64,000 nt of DNA from Gammaproteobacteria bacterium (GCA_022819855.1 JAJEGN010000014.1:250501-314500); one strand, 5' to 3'. Positions 16,088 to 25,529 are shown, numbered from the stretch's first letter. Notes: generated by a model from the letters alone, not told the origin. Numbers and translations: made by a program.

Positions 16088-17389
16088 TCAGTACTCGTTT
16101 GCGACGGGCAACTCCTGGGCCGGGAAGAGCGTGATGACGCGGCAGCCGGTATCCGTCACGACGACTTCCTCCTCAATCCTGGCCGCCGAGTAGCCGTCCT
16201 TCGCCGGGCAGTAGGTCTCGAGCGCGAACACCATGCCTTCCTTGATCTCCAGCGGATTGTCCATCGAGACGAGCCGGCTGATGATCGGGCGCTCGTGCAG
16301 CGCAACGCCGAGGCCGTGGCCGAACTGCAGCCCGAAGCACTCCATCTCGCTCGAGAAGCCGAGTTCCTCGGCCTTCGGCCAGACGGCCGCGACCTTGTCG
16401 GTGCTGACGCCGGGCCGGATCATGTCGATCGACGCGTCGATCCATTCGCGGGCCCGCTTGTAGGCGTCGTGCTGGGCGTCGTTGGCCGTGCCGACGTTGA
16501 TCGTGCGGTAGTAGCAGGTGCGGTAGCCCATGTAGGCCTGGATCACGTCGAAGAAGGCCTGGTCGCCGGGCCGGACCATGCGGTCGGTGAAGTTGTGCGG
16601 ATGGGGGCTGCAACGCTCGCCGGCAACCGCGTTGATCGCCTCGACGTCGTCGGCGCCCATCTCGAACAGCATCTTCGTGGCTCTCGCCACGATGTCGTTC
16701 TCGCGCACGCCCGGTTTCAGGTCCTCGTAGATCATGTGATAGACCGCGTCGACCATGGAGGCGGCGACGTTCAGCAGCATGATCTCGTCCTGGTTCTTGA
16801 CCTCGCGGGCGTCGAGCATGACCTGCTGGGCGTCCATGACCTTCAGGCCCACCTTCTCCAGTTCCCAGAGCATCGGCGGTTCGACGAGGTCGACGCCGAT
16901 CGGCATGTTCGCAACGCCGTTCTCCTCGAGGATGGCCTTGATCTCCAGCGCCGCGCCGCGCATGAGGCCTGCATCCGGCGGAACGGCGCCGCGCAGGCCC
17001 AGCATGCCGGCGTGACAGTGCGTGGTCTCGAGCCACGGCGCATGGAGCCTGTGGTGCGCCGCCGCCGAACCGAAGTCCCACAGGTGCGGCGACGAATCGC
17101 CGGCCAGCAGCGCAAAGCGGCACATCTTGTCGCGGGACCACTCGCCGATGTTCGTGCTCGTGATGTAGCGGATGTTGTTCCCGTCGAAGGTGAGCAGGGC
17201 GCCGAGCTGGGAGTTCCGGAGGGCCTGGCGGGTTCTCGCGAGGCGGTAGCGGTGCAGGCGCTGAAAGTTGATGCGTTCCTCGAAATCGACGTTCATCACG
17301 CCCGGTGCGGAGAGCGCCCGCTTCCAGTTGTGGCCGGGATCGACGTCGGCGTCGGCGATGATTGTCGGTTCAGACAGCTTTGCGACCAT
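16088..17389 (-). CDS. M24 (creatinase/aminopeptidase fold) protein, DddP-like
   Basis: A 433-residue protein with the creatinase N-terminal domain (about 45-190) and the pita-bread M24 domain. LLTFDGNNIRYITSTNIGEW and LLAGDSSPHLWDFG resemble the start of DMSP lyase DddP; creatinases, Xaa-Pro peptidases and ectoine hydrolase share this fold. Likely ligands are D281, H358, E391 and E406, but the second metal aspartate of M24 enzymes is Cys292 here (GYRTCYYRT instead of GYxxDxTRT). Catalysis may therefore use one metal or none, as in creatinase. Substrate unknown; context suggests hydrolysis or lyase action on an imported carboxylate. Confidence 0.8.
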   Translation of the reverse strand: MVAKLSEPTIIADADVDPGHNWKRALSAPGVMNVDFEERINFQRLHRYRLARTRQALRNSQLGALLTFDGNNIRYITSTNIGEWSRDKMCRFALLAGDSSPHLWDFGSAAAHHRLHAPWLETTHCHAGMLGLRGAVPPDAGLMRGAALEIKAILEENGVANMPIGVDLVEPPMLWELEKVGLKVMDAQQVMLDAREVKNQDEIMLLNVAASMVDAVYHMIYEDLKPGVRENDIVARATKMLFEMGADDVEAINAVAGERCSPHPHNFTDRMVRPGDQAFFDVIQAYMGYRTCYYRTINVGTANDAQHDAYKRAREWIDASIDMIRPGVSTDKVAAVWPKAEELGFSSEMECFGLQFGHGLGVALHERPIISRLVSMDNPLEIKEGMVFALETYCPAKDGYSAARIEEEVVVTDTGCRVITLFPAQELPVANEY

Positions 17390-17569
17390 GAGTTGTCTCC
17401 TGAGCGTCTTGCGCCGGGGCAGCCGCAGCCGGCAGCCTCGGGCTAATTCTTTCGCGGCGGCCTGAAGCCGCCTATCCGGGCAATTCTAGCCTAGTCGGCG
17501 GCGTTTTTTCAGTACGGGCCGGGTGCGGCCGATCGGCGCCGTGCGCTACAAAATACTTCCGCATGGATC

Positions 17570-17643
17570 GCCAGGAGCCTGCGCCGCAGGAACTCACGGC
17601 TGCAAATTCGCTGGAGCGACTTCCTGCAGCGCAGGCTCCTGGC
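17570..17643. repeat. Long palindromic REP-like element at the 3' end of the PrpD gene
   Basis: Arms at 17570-17592 and 17621-17643 are inverted repeats matching at 22 of 23 positions, with a 28-nt loop. The right arm is still coding for the C-terminus of the MmgE/PrpD protein and the stop codon lies in the loop. It could act as a terminator or mRNA-stabilising hairpin. A related sequence (GGAGCCTGCGCCG, seven bases, TCACGGCT, then TTCCTGC) occurs reversed at 28890-28946, so this looks like a copy of a dispersed element. Confidence 0.75.
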
Positions 17644-19084
17644 CGAGCAGCGCCGTCAGCTCGCGTACGGTATCGAGCTGCTCGAGTTCGCGAACGAGCG
17701 AGACGATCCGCTTCGCGCGTGCGATGTCGAAGCGCGCGAACTCGACGCATCCGAAGAACTTGTCGGCGACCTCCTCGTAGCTCATCGGGTTCGCCGGGCT
17801 GCCCTTGCCGAAGTCGGCGCGGCCGGAGAGCCTGCGCCCGTCGGTGAGTTCGATGTCGATGATCGTCGTCATCTTGTGGTAGCCGGCGGCCTCGGCGTCC
17901 GGGTGCACGCCGAAGTCGATCTTCTCGATCATCGCCTTGACGTCGTCGCGGTTGACGACCTCGTCGGTGAATTCCGGCAGGCCGCCGCGCCGCTCGAGCA
18001 GCAGGATCGCGATGCAGAATTCCATCGAGAACTTCGCCTGCAGCTCGTCGACCGGGCGATGGTGGATCAGGGCGTTCGGCATGTTGTGGTTGGTGCCGAC
18101 GGCGACGCGCTCGACGTCCTCCGGCCGGATGTCGTGCTCGACGATGAGGTCGAGCATCGTCGTCATGCCGGGGTGGGTCAGCGAACCGGACGGGTGCGGT
18201 TTGATCGAGACGCCCGGATCGATGAACGTCCAGGGCTTGCCGAGCCTGCCGCGGATCGCCTCGAGTGCATAGCCGCCGCCGTGGGCCTGGAAAAAGCCGC
18301 GCGGCGACTCGAGGATGCAGTCGGCAGCGGTCCAGCCGGCGGTCGCGAAGTCGGCCGCGATGATGCCGGCTTCGGCCGCGCGCCCGGCGTGAAAGGGCTT
18401 CGTCATCGTGCCGAAGTTCTCGCGGAGCCCCGCGGCCTGGCTCGCGGCGATCGCGAGTGCGCGCAGGGTCGTATCGAGATCGAGCCCGTTGAGCTTCGCC
18501 GTCGCGGCGGCCGAGGCGAACGTTCCGCAGGTGGCCGTCGAGTGGAAACCATGCTGGTAGTGCCTCGGCGAGATCGCCTCGGCGATCTTGCTCTCGACCT
18601 CGACGCCGAGGTGATAGGCGAGGCTGAGTTCGCTGCCGGTACTGTCGCGGCACTCGGCGATCGCGAGCGCCGCCGGCAGGCAGGGCGCCGTCGGGTGGGT
18701 CAGCAGGCCGTAGACGCGGTCTTCCTGTACGGCGAGCTGGGTGTCGTCGTAGTCGTCGGCGTGAACGCCGATGCCGTTGGCGAACGCCGCGAAGCGTTCC
18801 GGAACGCGCAGCGCCGTGCCGATGACCGTCGCCTCGCCCGCCAGATTCTGCTTGACCAGATAGTCCTGGACGATTCGCCCGCTACGCGCGACGGAGCCCG
18901 CGATCGCAAGGCCGATGCCGTCGAGGATGGATTTGCGGCCGACATCGAGCAGTTCCTCGGGCAAGTCGCCGGTAGCGCTGTCGACGATGAATGAGGCGAC
19001 CTCGCGAGTGAGTCCCTCGCCGTGTTCGGAATGGATGTCGGGCGTGAAGTGACGGATGCTGCCGTTGGCCGGGCTTGCTGACAT
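17594..19084 (-). CDS. MmgE/PrpD family protein
   Basis: A 496-residue member of the MmgE/PrpD family, which includes 2-methylcitrate dehydratase and cis-aconitate decarboxylase. The all-helical first domain has LDGIGLAIAGS and GIGVHADDYDDTQ; HPTAPCLPAALAIAE, HYQHGFHSTATCGTFASAAA and the C-terminal domain with SIKPHPSG follow. The N-terminus is about 20 residues longer than usual. No citrate synthase or prpB-like gene is nearby, so a propionate cycle role is unlikely here. Neighbours suggest it handles the carboxylate imported by the adjacent TctCBA system. Confidence 0.85.
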   Translation of the reverse strand: MSASPANGSIRHFTPDIHSEHGEGLTREVASFIVDSATGDLPEELLDVGRKSILDGIGLAIAGSVARSGRIVQDYLVKQNLAGEATVIGTALRVPERFAAFANGIGVHADDYDDTQLAVQEDRVYGLLTHPTAPCLPAALAIAECRDSTGSELSLAYHLGVEVESKIAEAISPRHYQHGFHSTATCGTFASAAATAKLNGLDLDTTLRALAIAASQAAGLRENFGTMTKPFHAGRAAEAGIIAADFATAGWTAADCILESPRGFFQAHGGGYALEAIRGRLGKPWTFIDPGVSIKPHPSGSLTHPGMTTMLDLIVEHDIRPEDVERVAVGTNHNMPNALIHHRPVDELQAKFSMEFCIAILLLERRGGLPEFTDEVVNRDDVKAMIEKIDFGVHPDAEAAGYHKMTTIIDIELTDGRRLSGRADFGKGSPANPMSYEEVADKFFGCVEFARFDIARAKRIVSLVRELEQLDTVRELTALLGQEPALQEVAPANLQP

Positions 19085-19267
19085 CGGGTTGCTTCCTTCG
19101 ATTGTTCTGGCTAACAGGTAGGCGATCGCTTGTGGTCCGTGCTCCGGGAGGCGTTTCGCCGCGCGCCGATTGTGCCAGATTGCCGGAGGCGCGTAGCGGA
19201 AGGACAGATCGTGGCTCAGCGCGTTGACGCCGTTCGAAAGCGGCGGAGGTCGGTTTGCGCAGCGATG

Positions 19268-20755
19268 TCAGCGCCCGCGCATCGCGCGCAAGGCCCTGAG
19301 CGCCGGTGCGCCCGCGATACCGCCGATTGCGAGGACGAAGAAGACCAATGCGATCGGCCGGCCAAGGAACCCCGACCACTGCTGATCGAAGATGATCATG
19401 GACTGGGCGAGCGAGGTCTCGACGAGGCCGCCGAGCACGAGCCCCATGACGATGGGCGCTGCCGCGAAGCCGTAGCGCTTGAGCGCGAGGCCGAGGATGC
19501 CGGCGGCGACCATGACCCAGACGTCGACCATCGATTGCTCGAGGCCGTAGGCGCCGACGAAGCAGAGCACGAGCACGCTCGGCCAGAGCAGCGCCGGCGG
19601 CACGAGGCTGAGCCGCGAGAACACCTTCGCGCCGATCAGGCCGATGACGAGAAAGAGCGCGTTGGCGAAGAGCATCGCGAAGAAGATCCCGTAGAGCAGC
19701 GCCGGCTGTTCTTCGAACAGGAACGGTCCGGGCCTCAGCCCCTGCACCTGCAGTCCGCCGAGGATGACTGCGGCCGTAGCGCTGCCGGGAATGCCGAGCG
19801 CGAGCGTCGGCACCATGGCGCCGCCCGTGGCGGCGTTGTTGGCGGCTTCCGGCCCCGCGACGCCGTCGATCGCGCCCTTGCCGAAATCTTCCGGGCGCTT
19901 CGACCAGCGCTTGGCCTCGTTGTAGCCGATCATCGCGGCGACGGTGCTGCCTTCGGCCGGCAGGATGCCGATGAAGGTCCCGATGCCGCTCGAGCGCAGA
20001 ATCGTCGCGAAGACGCCGCGGATGTCCGCAAGCGACGGCAGCTTGAGCGCGGCGAGCGTCACCACGCTGGTCTTCCTGCCGAGATGCTGCGCCTGTGTCA
20101 GCAGCTCGGTGACTGCGAAAAGCCCGATCAGCACTGGAATGAAGTGGATGCCGTCGAGCAGCTCCGGCACGCCGAAGGTGAACCGGTCGACGCCGGTCGT
20201 GAGATCGATGCCGATCGTCGCGATCAGGAGCCCCAGGCATCCGCCGATCAGGTTCTTGAGCCGCGCCTCGCCGCTGATCGTCGCGAGCATCGACAGGCCG
20301 AGCACGGCGAGCGCGAAATACTCGGGAGGTCCGAAGCTGTAGGCCACCCGGGCGAGCAGGGGCGCCGCGAAGAGCAGCACGAGCACGCTGATCGTGCCGC
20401 CCGTGACGGACGCGATCGTCGCCGTGCCGAGCGCGCGCCCGGCCTCGCCCTTTTGCGCCATCGGGTAGCCGTCGAAGGCCGTGGCAGCGGCCGGCGGCGC
20501 CCCCGGCGCGTTGATCAGTATCGCCGTGATCGATCCGCCGAAGGTGCCCGCGCAGTAGAGCGCGGCGAGAAAGGCGATGCTCGGGATCGGGTCGAGATAG
20601 AGCGAGAACGGCAGCAGCAGCGCCACGGCCATCGACGACGAGAGGCCGGGCAGTGCGCCGACGACGACGCCGACGAGCGTGCCGACGATGATGAGCCCGA
20701 TGACCGTGGGATCGGTGAACACGGCCGCTGCGAATTCGAGCCCCGGCAGTCCCAT
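19268..20755 (-). CDS. tctA: Tripartite tricarboxylate transporter, large permease TctA
   Basis: A 495-residue membrane protein with about twelve hydrophobic segments, the TctA subunit of a TTT-type secondary transporter. The signatures GALPGLSSSMAVALLLP, GSITAILINAPGAPPAAAT, FDGYPMAQKG and LALGIPGSATAAVILGGL are present. ATG 20755 (MGLPGLEF) is preferred; an in-frame start at 20797 would add a basic stretch. Gene order on the transcript is tctC-tctB-tctA, and the PrpD-like gene follows after 183 bp, so the transported substrate may be the catabolic substrate. Confidence 0.93.
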   Translation of the reverse strand: MGLPGLEFAAAVFTDPTVIGLIIVGTLVGVVVGALPGLSSSMAVALLLPFSLYLDPIPSIAFLAALYCAGTFGGSITAILINAPGAPPAAATAFDGYPMAQKGEAGRALGTATIASVTGGTISVLVLLFAAPLLARVAYSFGPPEYFALAVLGLSMLATISGEARLKNLIGGCLGLLIATIGIDLTTGVDRFTFGVPELLDGIHFIPVLIGLFAVTELLTQAQHLGRKTSVVTLAALKLPSLADIRGVFATILRSSGIGTFIGILPAEGSTVAAMIGYNEAKRWSKRPEDFGKGAIDGVAGPEAANNAATGGAMVPTLALGIPGSATAAVILGGLQVQGLRPGPFLFEEQPALLYGIFFAMLFANALFLVIGLIGAKVFSRLSLVPPALLWPSVLVLCFVGAYGLEQSMVDVWVMVAAGILGLALKRYGFAAAPIVMGLVLGGLVETSLAQSMIIFDQQWSGFLGRPIALVFFVLAIGGIAGAPALRALRAMRGR

Positions 20756-20832
20756 CGGTTCAGCCGGCCGGCGCCGCCGCGCGACGGGCGGCGGCATGTC
20801 GAGCTTGTTTGCGGTCGGGCCGTTCCATTGGC

Positions 20833-21318
20833 TCAGCCGAGGAGCGTCGCCACGAGGCCGGTCGGGAACCTGACCTCGAGCGCGACCGTGAAGACGAGGT
20901 AAACCGCCGCCGGCATGCCGAGCGCAAGCGGCACGACGAACCTGAGCCGGCGCTCGTTCCAGAGCGGCGGCAGCCCGAGCGTCACCAGAAAGATCGTCGC
21001 GAGCGTGCCGAGCAGCGTGATCGCGAAGGGCAGGAGCACGACGAGTCCGGCCGTGACGAACACGAGCGGCCGGATCGGGCTTGATGACCCGGCGCGAGGG
21101 GCGCGCAGCCCGCCGGCGATGAGCCCGATGCCGCCGGCGGCAATGAGACCGAGCACGAGCCGCGGGAAGAAGGTCGGCGGCACGTTCTGCGACAGCATCG
21201 CCGGGACTTCGCGGAACCCCGTGGTCAGCCAGAATCCGACTGCGCTCAGCGCCAGCAGGGCGATGCCGGCGACCGTGTCCGGATGAAGTCTGCGCCCCTT
21301 ACGGTTCCCTCCGGCCAC
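20833..21318 (-). CDS. tctB: Tripartite tricarboxylate transporter, small permease TctB
   Basis: A 161-residue, four-helix membrane protein of the TctB family. The first helix is at roughly 16-32 and the stretch NVPPTFFPRLVLGLIAAGGI matches the conserved loop and second helix of this family. Two further hydrophobic segments follow. It lies between tctC and tctA on the same strand and would form the membrane complex with TctA. Confidence 0.9.
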   Translation of the reverse strand: MAGGNRKGRRLHPDTVAGIALLALSAVGFWLTTGFREVPAMLSQNVPPTFFPRLVLGLIAAGGIGLIAGGLRAPRAGSSSPIRPLVFVTAGLVVLLPFAITLLGTLATIFLVTLGLPPLWNERRLRFVVPLALGMPAAVYLVFTVALEVRFPTGLVATLLG

Positions 21319-21330
21319 GGATTCAACCCC

Positions 21331-22314
21331 TCAGGGCTGGATGATGCCGAGGTCGATCATGGCCTGGCGCGCGTCGCCGTAGAGCTGCTCGAGCTGCTCG
21401 CCCCAGGCCTCGCGTCCGGCGACCGCCGAACGGCTCAGTCCCGCGCCGTCGAGGTAGGCCAGATAACTCGGGTGGTCCATTGCCGCGAGCAGGCCCTGCT
21501 CGAGGATTTCGATGCTCGCTTCGTCGGTGCCTCTGAGCACCACGTAGCCGCGCACGGTCGAGAACGTGGCATCGTAGCCCAGTTCCACGGTCGTCGGCGT
21601 ATCGGGCAGCGCCTCGATCCGCTCGCCGGCCATGACCGCGAGCGCGCTAAACTCGCCGCGCTCGATCTGCTGTAGCGCCTCGGTGAGGTTCAGCGCCGCC
21701 GCATCGATGCTGCCGCCCATGAGGTTCGTGACGATCTCGCCGCCGCCCGCGAACGGCACGACGGCAAGTTCGGTGCCGGCAACCTGCGCGAACACCGCGC
21801 CCGCGACGTGGTCGATGCTGCCGACCTGGGTCGAGCCCCACTTGATCGGCCGTTCGCGTCCGAGCGCGATGAGATCCTCGATGTCGTCGATGCCGCTGTC
21901 GCTTCGCACGGTGATTACGAGCGGATCGTCGGTCGCGCGCGCCACGGGAACCAGGTCGTCGATCGTCAGCGGTCCCTGGCCGCGCGCTATCGCGAAGAGA
22001 TGCGTCGGCGTGATGGCGAGCACGGTGTGCCCGTCGCGGGGCCGGTTCGCGACGTAGCTCATGGCGACGATTCCGCCGCCGCCGGTTCTCGGGATCACGG
22101 CAATATCCGTGCCGAGCGCCTCGCGGGCGCCGATCAGAAGCGTGCGCGCCGTCGTATCGGTGCCGCCGCCGGGCGAAGCATGCGTGACGATATCGATCGG
22201 CCCCGACGGAAAGCGCTCCTGCGCGTGGACCGCGCCGACGAGAACGGCGGCACAGGTGAGTAGCCCCAATGTCTCGACAAGGCGCTTCAGGGCCGAAACG
22301 CGTCCTCGCACCAT
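21331..22314 (-). CDS. tctC: Tripartite tricarboxylate transporter, substrate-binding protein TctC (Bug family)
   Basis: A periplasmic solute-binding protein. After the signal sequence (LVETLGLLTCAAVLVGAVHA) the mature protein starts with PSGPIDIVTHASPGGGTDTT, the Bug-family beginning, and has IPRTGGGGIVAMSYVANRP and KWGSTQVGSIDHVAGAVFA. The start is uncertain: ATG 22314 gives a normal signal peptide of about 31 residues, while ATG 22341 or TTG 22365 would lengthen it. Known Bug ligands are carboxylates and related small polar molecules; this ligand is unknown. It is divergently oriented to the TRAP operon at 22584. Confidence 0.88.
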   Translation of the reverse strand: MVRGRVSALKRLVETLGLLTCAAVLVGAVHAQERFPSGPIDIVTHASPGGGTDTTARTLLIGAREALGTDIAVIPRTGGGGIVAMSYVANRPRDGHTVLAITPTHLFAIARGQGPLTIDDLVPVARATDDPLVITVRSDSGIDDIEDLIALGRERPIKWGSTQVGSIDHVAGAVFAQVAGTELAVVPFAGGGEIVTNLMGGSIDAAALNLTEALQQIERGEFSALAVMAGERIEALPDTPTTVELGYDATFSTVRGYVVLRGTDEASIEILEQGLLAAMDHPSYLAYLDGAGLSRSAVAGREAWGEQLEQLYGDARQAMIDLGIIQP

Positions 22315-22583
22315 CGGTTCGCGCCCGGTGGCTTCGAACATGGATGTATTCACAGCGTGTCTCAAGCGAGCGGCAGTGCGGCTCCCCGCAACCTCGGCAA
22401 GTCTCCTGTCCCGTAGATAACGTCGATTCAGCGCAGCCTGTCAAGGCCGAAAGTCTGCGCCGCAGGCTCATTGGGCGTGATTCCTGCAACACCGCTCGCG
22501 CACGGGACCCTTACCCACCGAGACACACACCGCCGCTGTCTGGTATTTTCCACCGCAGCGGCGCCGTGCCGCGGGGGTGAGCC

Positions 22584-23585
22584 ATGACGGGAATTCGATC
22601 GTTGCTTATTGCGGGCCTGACGCTCGCAATGCTGCTCGGAAGCGGCAGTCTGGCGGCCCAGACGGTGCTCAGGGCGTCGCATCAATGGCCGGGCGGTATC
22701 GACGACGTGCGCGACGAGGCCGTCCAGATGATCGCCCGGGACATTGCGGCGGCGGACGTCGGGCTCGAGATCCGCGTGTATCCGGGCGAGGCGCTCTACA
22801 AGGCGCGCGACCAGTGGCCGGCGATGGTGCGTGGCCGGCTCGACATCACGGCCCTGCCGCTCGACTACATGAGCGGCCGCCACCCGCAGTTCAGCGCAAC
22901 GCTCATGCCCGGGCTCGTCAAGGACCACGATCACACCCTGCGGCTCAACGATTCGCCCTTCATGGCCGAGATCAAGCGGATCATGGACGAAGCCGGCGTC
23001 ATCGTGCTCGCCGACGCCTGGGTCGCGGGCGGGTTCGCGTCGGCGGAGAACTGCATCCTGTGGCCCGACGACATCGCGGGCCAGGTCACGCGTGCGGCCG
23101 GGCCCGCGTTCGAGCGCATGCTCGCAGGCGCCGGCGCCTCGATCGCCTCGATGCCGAGTTCGGAGATCTATACGGCCATGCAAACGGGCGTGCTCGACGC
23201 CGCGAACACGAGTTCGACGAGCTTCATGTCGTTCCGGCTCCACGAGCAGGCCGTGTGCTATACGAGCCCCGGCGACTCGCCGCTCTGGTTCATGTACGAG
23301 CCGATCCTGATGTCCAAGCGAAGCTGGGAGCGGCTCAATGCCGAGCAGCAGGAGGCGCTCAGCGCCGCGTCCGAGCGCGCCGAGGCGTACTTCGCCGCCG
23401 AGGTGCGCCTGCAGGACCGGCAGGCCGAGGAGATGTTCGCCTCCGCCGGCGTCGAGGTCGTGCGCATGTCGCCGGAGCAGATGGCGGCCTGGCGCGAGAT
23501 CGCCGAGCGCACCTCCTACAGCGTCTTCGCCGCCGAGGTCGAAGGCGGCCAGGCGCTGCTCGACAGCGCATTCGCTGTCGACTGA
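22584..23585 (+). CDS. dctP: TRAP transporter substrate-binding protein DctP
   Basis: A 333-residue periplasmic binding protein with a signal peptide ending near SLAAQ (about residue 26). ASHQWPGG opens the mature domain; PLDYMSGRHPQFSATLMPGL and MQTGVLDAANTSS fit the DctP fold. The conserved arginine that usually binds the ligand carboxylate is not obvious from sequence alone. It begins a dctP-dctQ-dctM operon and uses ATG 22584 after GGGGGTGAG. Ligand unknown; the adjacent oxaloacetate decarboxylase genes would be consistent with a C4-dicarboxylate or 2-oxo acid. Confidence 0.9.
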   Translation: MTGIRSLLIAGLTLAMLLGSGSLAAQTVLRASHQWPGGIDDVRDEAVQMIARDIAAADVGLEIRVYPGEALYKARDQWPAMVRGRLDITALPLDYMSGRHPQFSATLMPGLVKDHDHTLRLNDSPFMAEIKRIMDEAGVIVLADAWVAGGFASAENCILWPDDIAGQVTRAAGPAFERMLAGAGASIASMPSSEIYTAMQTGVLDAANTSSTSFMSFRLHEQAVCYTSPGDSPLWFMYEPILMSKRSWERLNAEQQEALSAASERAEAYFAAEVRLQDRQAEEMFASAGVEVVRMSPEQMAAWREIAERTSYSVFAAEVEGGQALLDSAFAVD

Positions 23586-23636
23586 ATGCGCGGCGCGCGT
23601 CGACCGCGGCCCTCACTCAAGTTCGCCCCGGTGTAG

Positions 23637-24161
23637 ATGAAGCTCATCGTCCACGCGGTCCGCCGCCTGTCCGGCTTCTTCGGCATCGTCGCGGCCGTGT
23701 GTCTGGGCGCCGCCTGCATCGCGGTCTGCCACATGGTCTACGTGCGCTACGTGCTCGGCGCATCGACGATCTGGCAGACGGAGTTCGTGCTCTACTCGGT
23801 CGTAGCCGCGACGCTGATCGGCAGTCCCTACGTGCTCGCGATGCGCGGCCACGTCAATGTCGACCTCGTGAGCCATTATCTCGGCCCGCGAGCACGCAAG
23901 GTCCTGAGTGTCTTCGCGTCGACGCTCGGGATCGTGTTCTGCGTCGTCGTCGCCTGGAGCGGCTGGAACTACTACCACGAAGCCTGGACGGAAGGCTGGG
24001 TCACCGAGTCGGTCTGGGCGCCTCCGCTCTCGATCATCCTGCTGCCGCTGCCGCTCGGGCTCGGGCTGCTCGTGCTGCAGTACATCGTCGACATCGCCTG
24101 CCTGATCACGGGATACGAGCCCGAGGACCTGCCTGACACGGCACAGGAGCCTCCGGCATGA
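23637..24161 (+). CDS. dctQ: TRAP transporter small permease DctQ
   Basis: A 174-residue four-helix membrane protein. The second helix region VYVRYVLGASTIWQTEFVLY and the loop GSPYVLAMRGHVNVDLVSHY are the typical DctQ signature. It would join DctM to form the sodium-driven membrane complex. Its stop overlaps the dctM start (ATGA), and a 51-bp gap separates it from dctP. Confidence 0.92.
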   Translation: MKLIVHAVRRLSGFFGIVAAVCLGAACIAVCHMVYVRYVLGASTIWQTEFVLYSVVAATLIGSPYVLAMRGHVNVDLVSHYLGPRARKVLSVFASTLGIVFCVVVAWSGWNYYHEAWTEGWVTESVWAPPLSIILLPLPLGLGLLVLQYIVDIACLITGYEPEDLPDTAQEPPA

Positions 24162-25474
24162 GCCCGCTCGAAATCGGCGCGCTGATCGGCATCGTCACGC
24201 TGCTCGTGCTCGCCTCGGGCGTGCCGATCGCGTTCGGGCTCGGCTTCGTGTCGCTCGCCTTTCTGCTCATTTTCGAAGGACCCGGCGGGCTTGCCTTCGT
24301 CGGCGAACTCCTGTTCTCGTACCTTGCGGACTTCACGCTCGTCGCCATCCCGATGTTCATCGTCATGGGCGCGGCGATCGCGTCCTCGCCGGCGGGGGGC
24401 GATCTCTACACCGTGCTCGAACGCTGGCTCGGCCGCGTCCCCGGCGGGCTCGTGATCTCGAACATCGGGGCCTGCACGATCTTCTCCGCGCTCAGCGGTT
24501 CGTCGCCCGCGACCTGTGCCGCGATCGGCAAGATGGGCATCCCCGAGATGCGCAAGCGCGGCTATCCGGCGGGGCTTGCGTCCGGCGCCATCGCCGCCGG
24601 CGGTACGCTCGGGATCCTCATCCCGCCAAGCGTGACGATGATCGTCTACGGCATCGCCACGGGCACGTCGATCGGGCGGCTCTTCCTCTCGGGACTCGTG
24701 CCCGGCCTGCTGCTGACGGCGCTCTTCATCGCCTGGGCGCTGTACTACTCGCACGGCCGCGGCGGGGAAGGCTCGGCGCTGGCGGGCCGGCGCTATAGCT
24801 GGGCGGAGAAGTTCGGTCCCCTGCCGAGGGTACTGCCGTTCTTCCTGATCGTGCTCGGCATCCTCTACGTGCTCTACGGCGGCATCGCGACGCCGTCGGA
24901 AGCGGCGGGCGTCGGCGCGATGCTCTGCCTCATATTCGTCGCGATCGTCTACCGGCAGTGGCAGCCGCAGCGGATCGCCATGATCTTTCGCTCGAGCATG
25001 CGCGAGAGCGTGATGATCATGATGATCATCGCGGCATCGAGCCTGTTCGGCTACACGCTCTCGTCGCTGTTCGTGACGCAGTCGGTCGCCGAAGCCATCG
25101 CGGTGCTAGAGGTCAACCGCTGGGTGCTCATGGGCATCATCAACGTGTTCCTGCTGATCGCCGGGTTTTTCCTGCCGCCGGTCGCGGTAATCCTCATGAC
25201 GGCCCCGATCCTCCTGCCGATCGTCAACGGCGCGGGCTTCGATCCCTACTGGTTCGCCGTCATCATGACGGTCAACCTCGAGATCGGCCTGATCACGCCG
25301 CCGGTCGGACTCAACCTCTACGTGATCAACGGAATTGTGCCCGACGTGTCCCTGCAGACCGTGCTGCGCGGCGCGCTGCCCTTCGTGATCATGATGGTGG
25401 TCGGCATCGTCCTGCTCAGCGTCTTCCCGGGCCTGGTGACGTGGCTGCCGGACCTGCTCATGGGGCCGATCTGA
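24158..25474 (+). CDS. dctM: TRAP transporter large permease DctM
   Basis: A 438-residue protein with about twelve hydrophobic segments, of the DctM family in the ion transporter superfamily. AIPMFIVMGAAIASSP, GGTLGILIPPSVTMIVYG, FTVASEAAG-like ATPSEAAGVGAM and EIGLITPPVGLNLYVING are the usual signatures. The ATG overlaps the dctQ stop. It converges with oadB, whose stop is 55 bp away. Confidence 0.94.
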   Translation: MSPLEIGALIGIVTLLVLASGVPIAFGLGFVSLAFLLIFEGPGGLAFVGELLFSYLADFTLVAIPMFIVMGAAIASSPAGGDLYTVLERWLGRVPGGLVISNIGACTIFSALSGSSPATCAAIGKMGIPEMRKRGYPAGLASGAIAAGGTLGILIPPSVTMIVYGIATGTSIGRLFLSGLVPGLLLTALFIAWALYYSHGRGGEGSALAGRRYSWAEKFGPLPRVLPFFLIVLGILYVLYGGIATPSEAAGVGAMLCLIFVAIVYRQWQPQRIAMIFRSSMRESVMIMMIIAASSLFGYTLSSLFVTQSVAEAIAVLEVNRWVLMGIINVFLLIAGFFLPPVAVILMTAPILLPIVNGAGFDPYWFAVIMTVNLEIGLITPPVGLNLYVINGIVPDVSLQTVLRGALPFVIMMVVGIVLLSVFPGLVTWLPDLLMGPI

Positions 25475-25529
25475 GCGCAGCGATGTCGCGGCGAGATCAG
25501 GCTCGCAGGGGTAGTACGCAGCCGTACCG

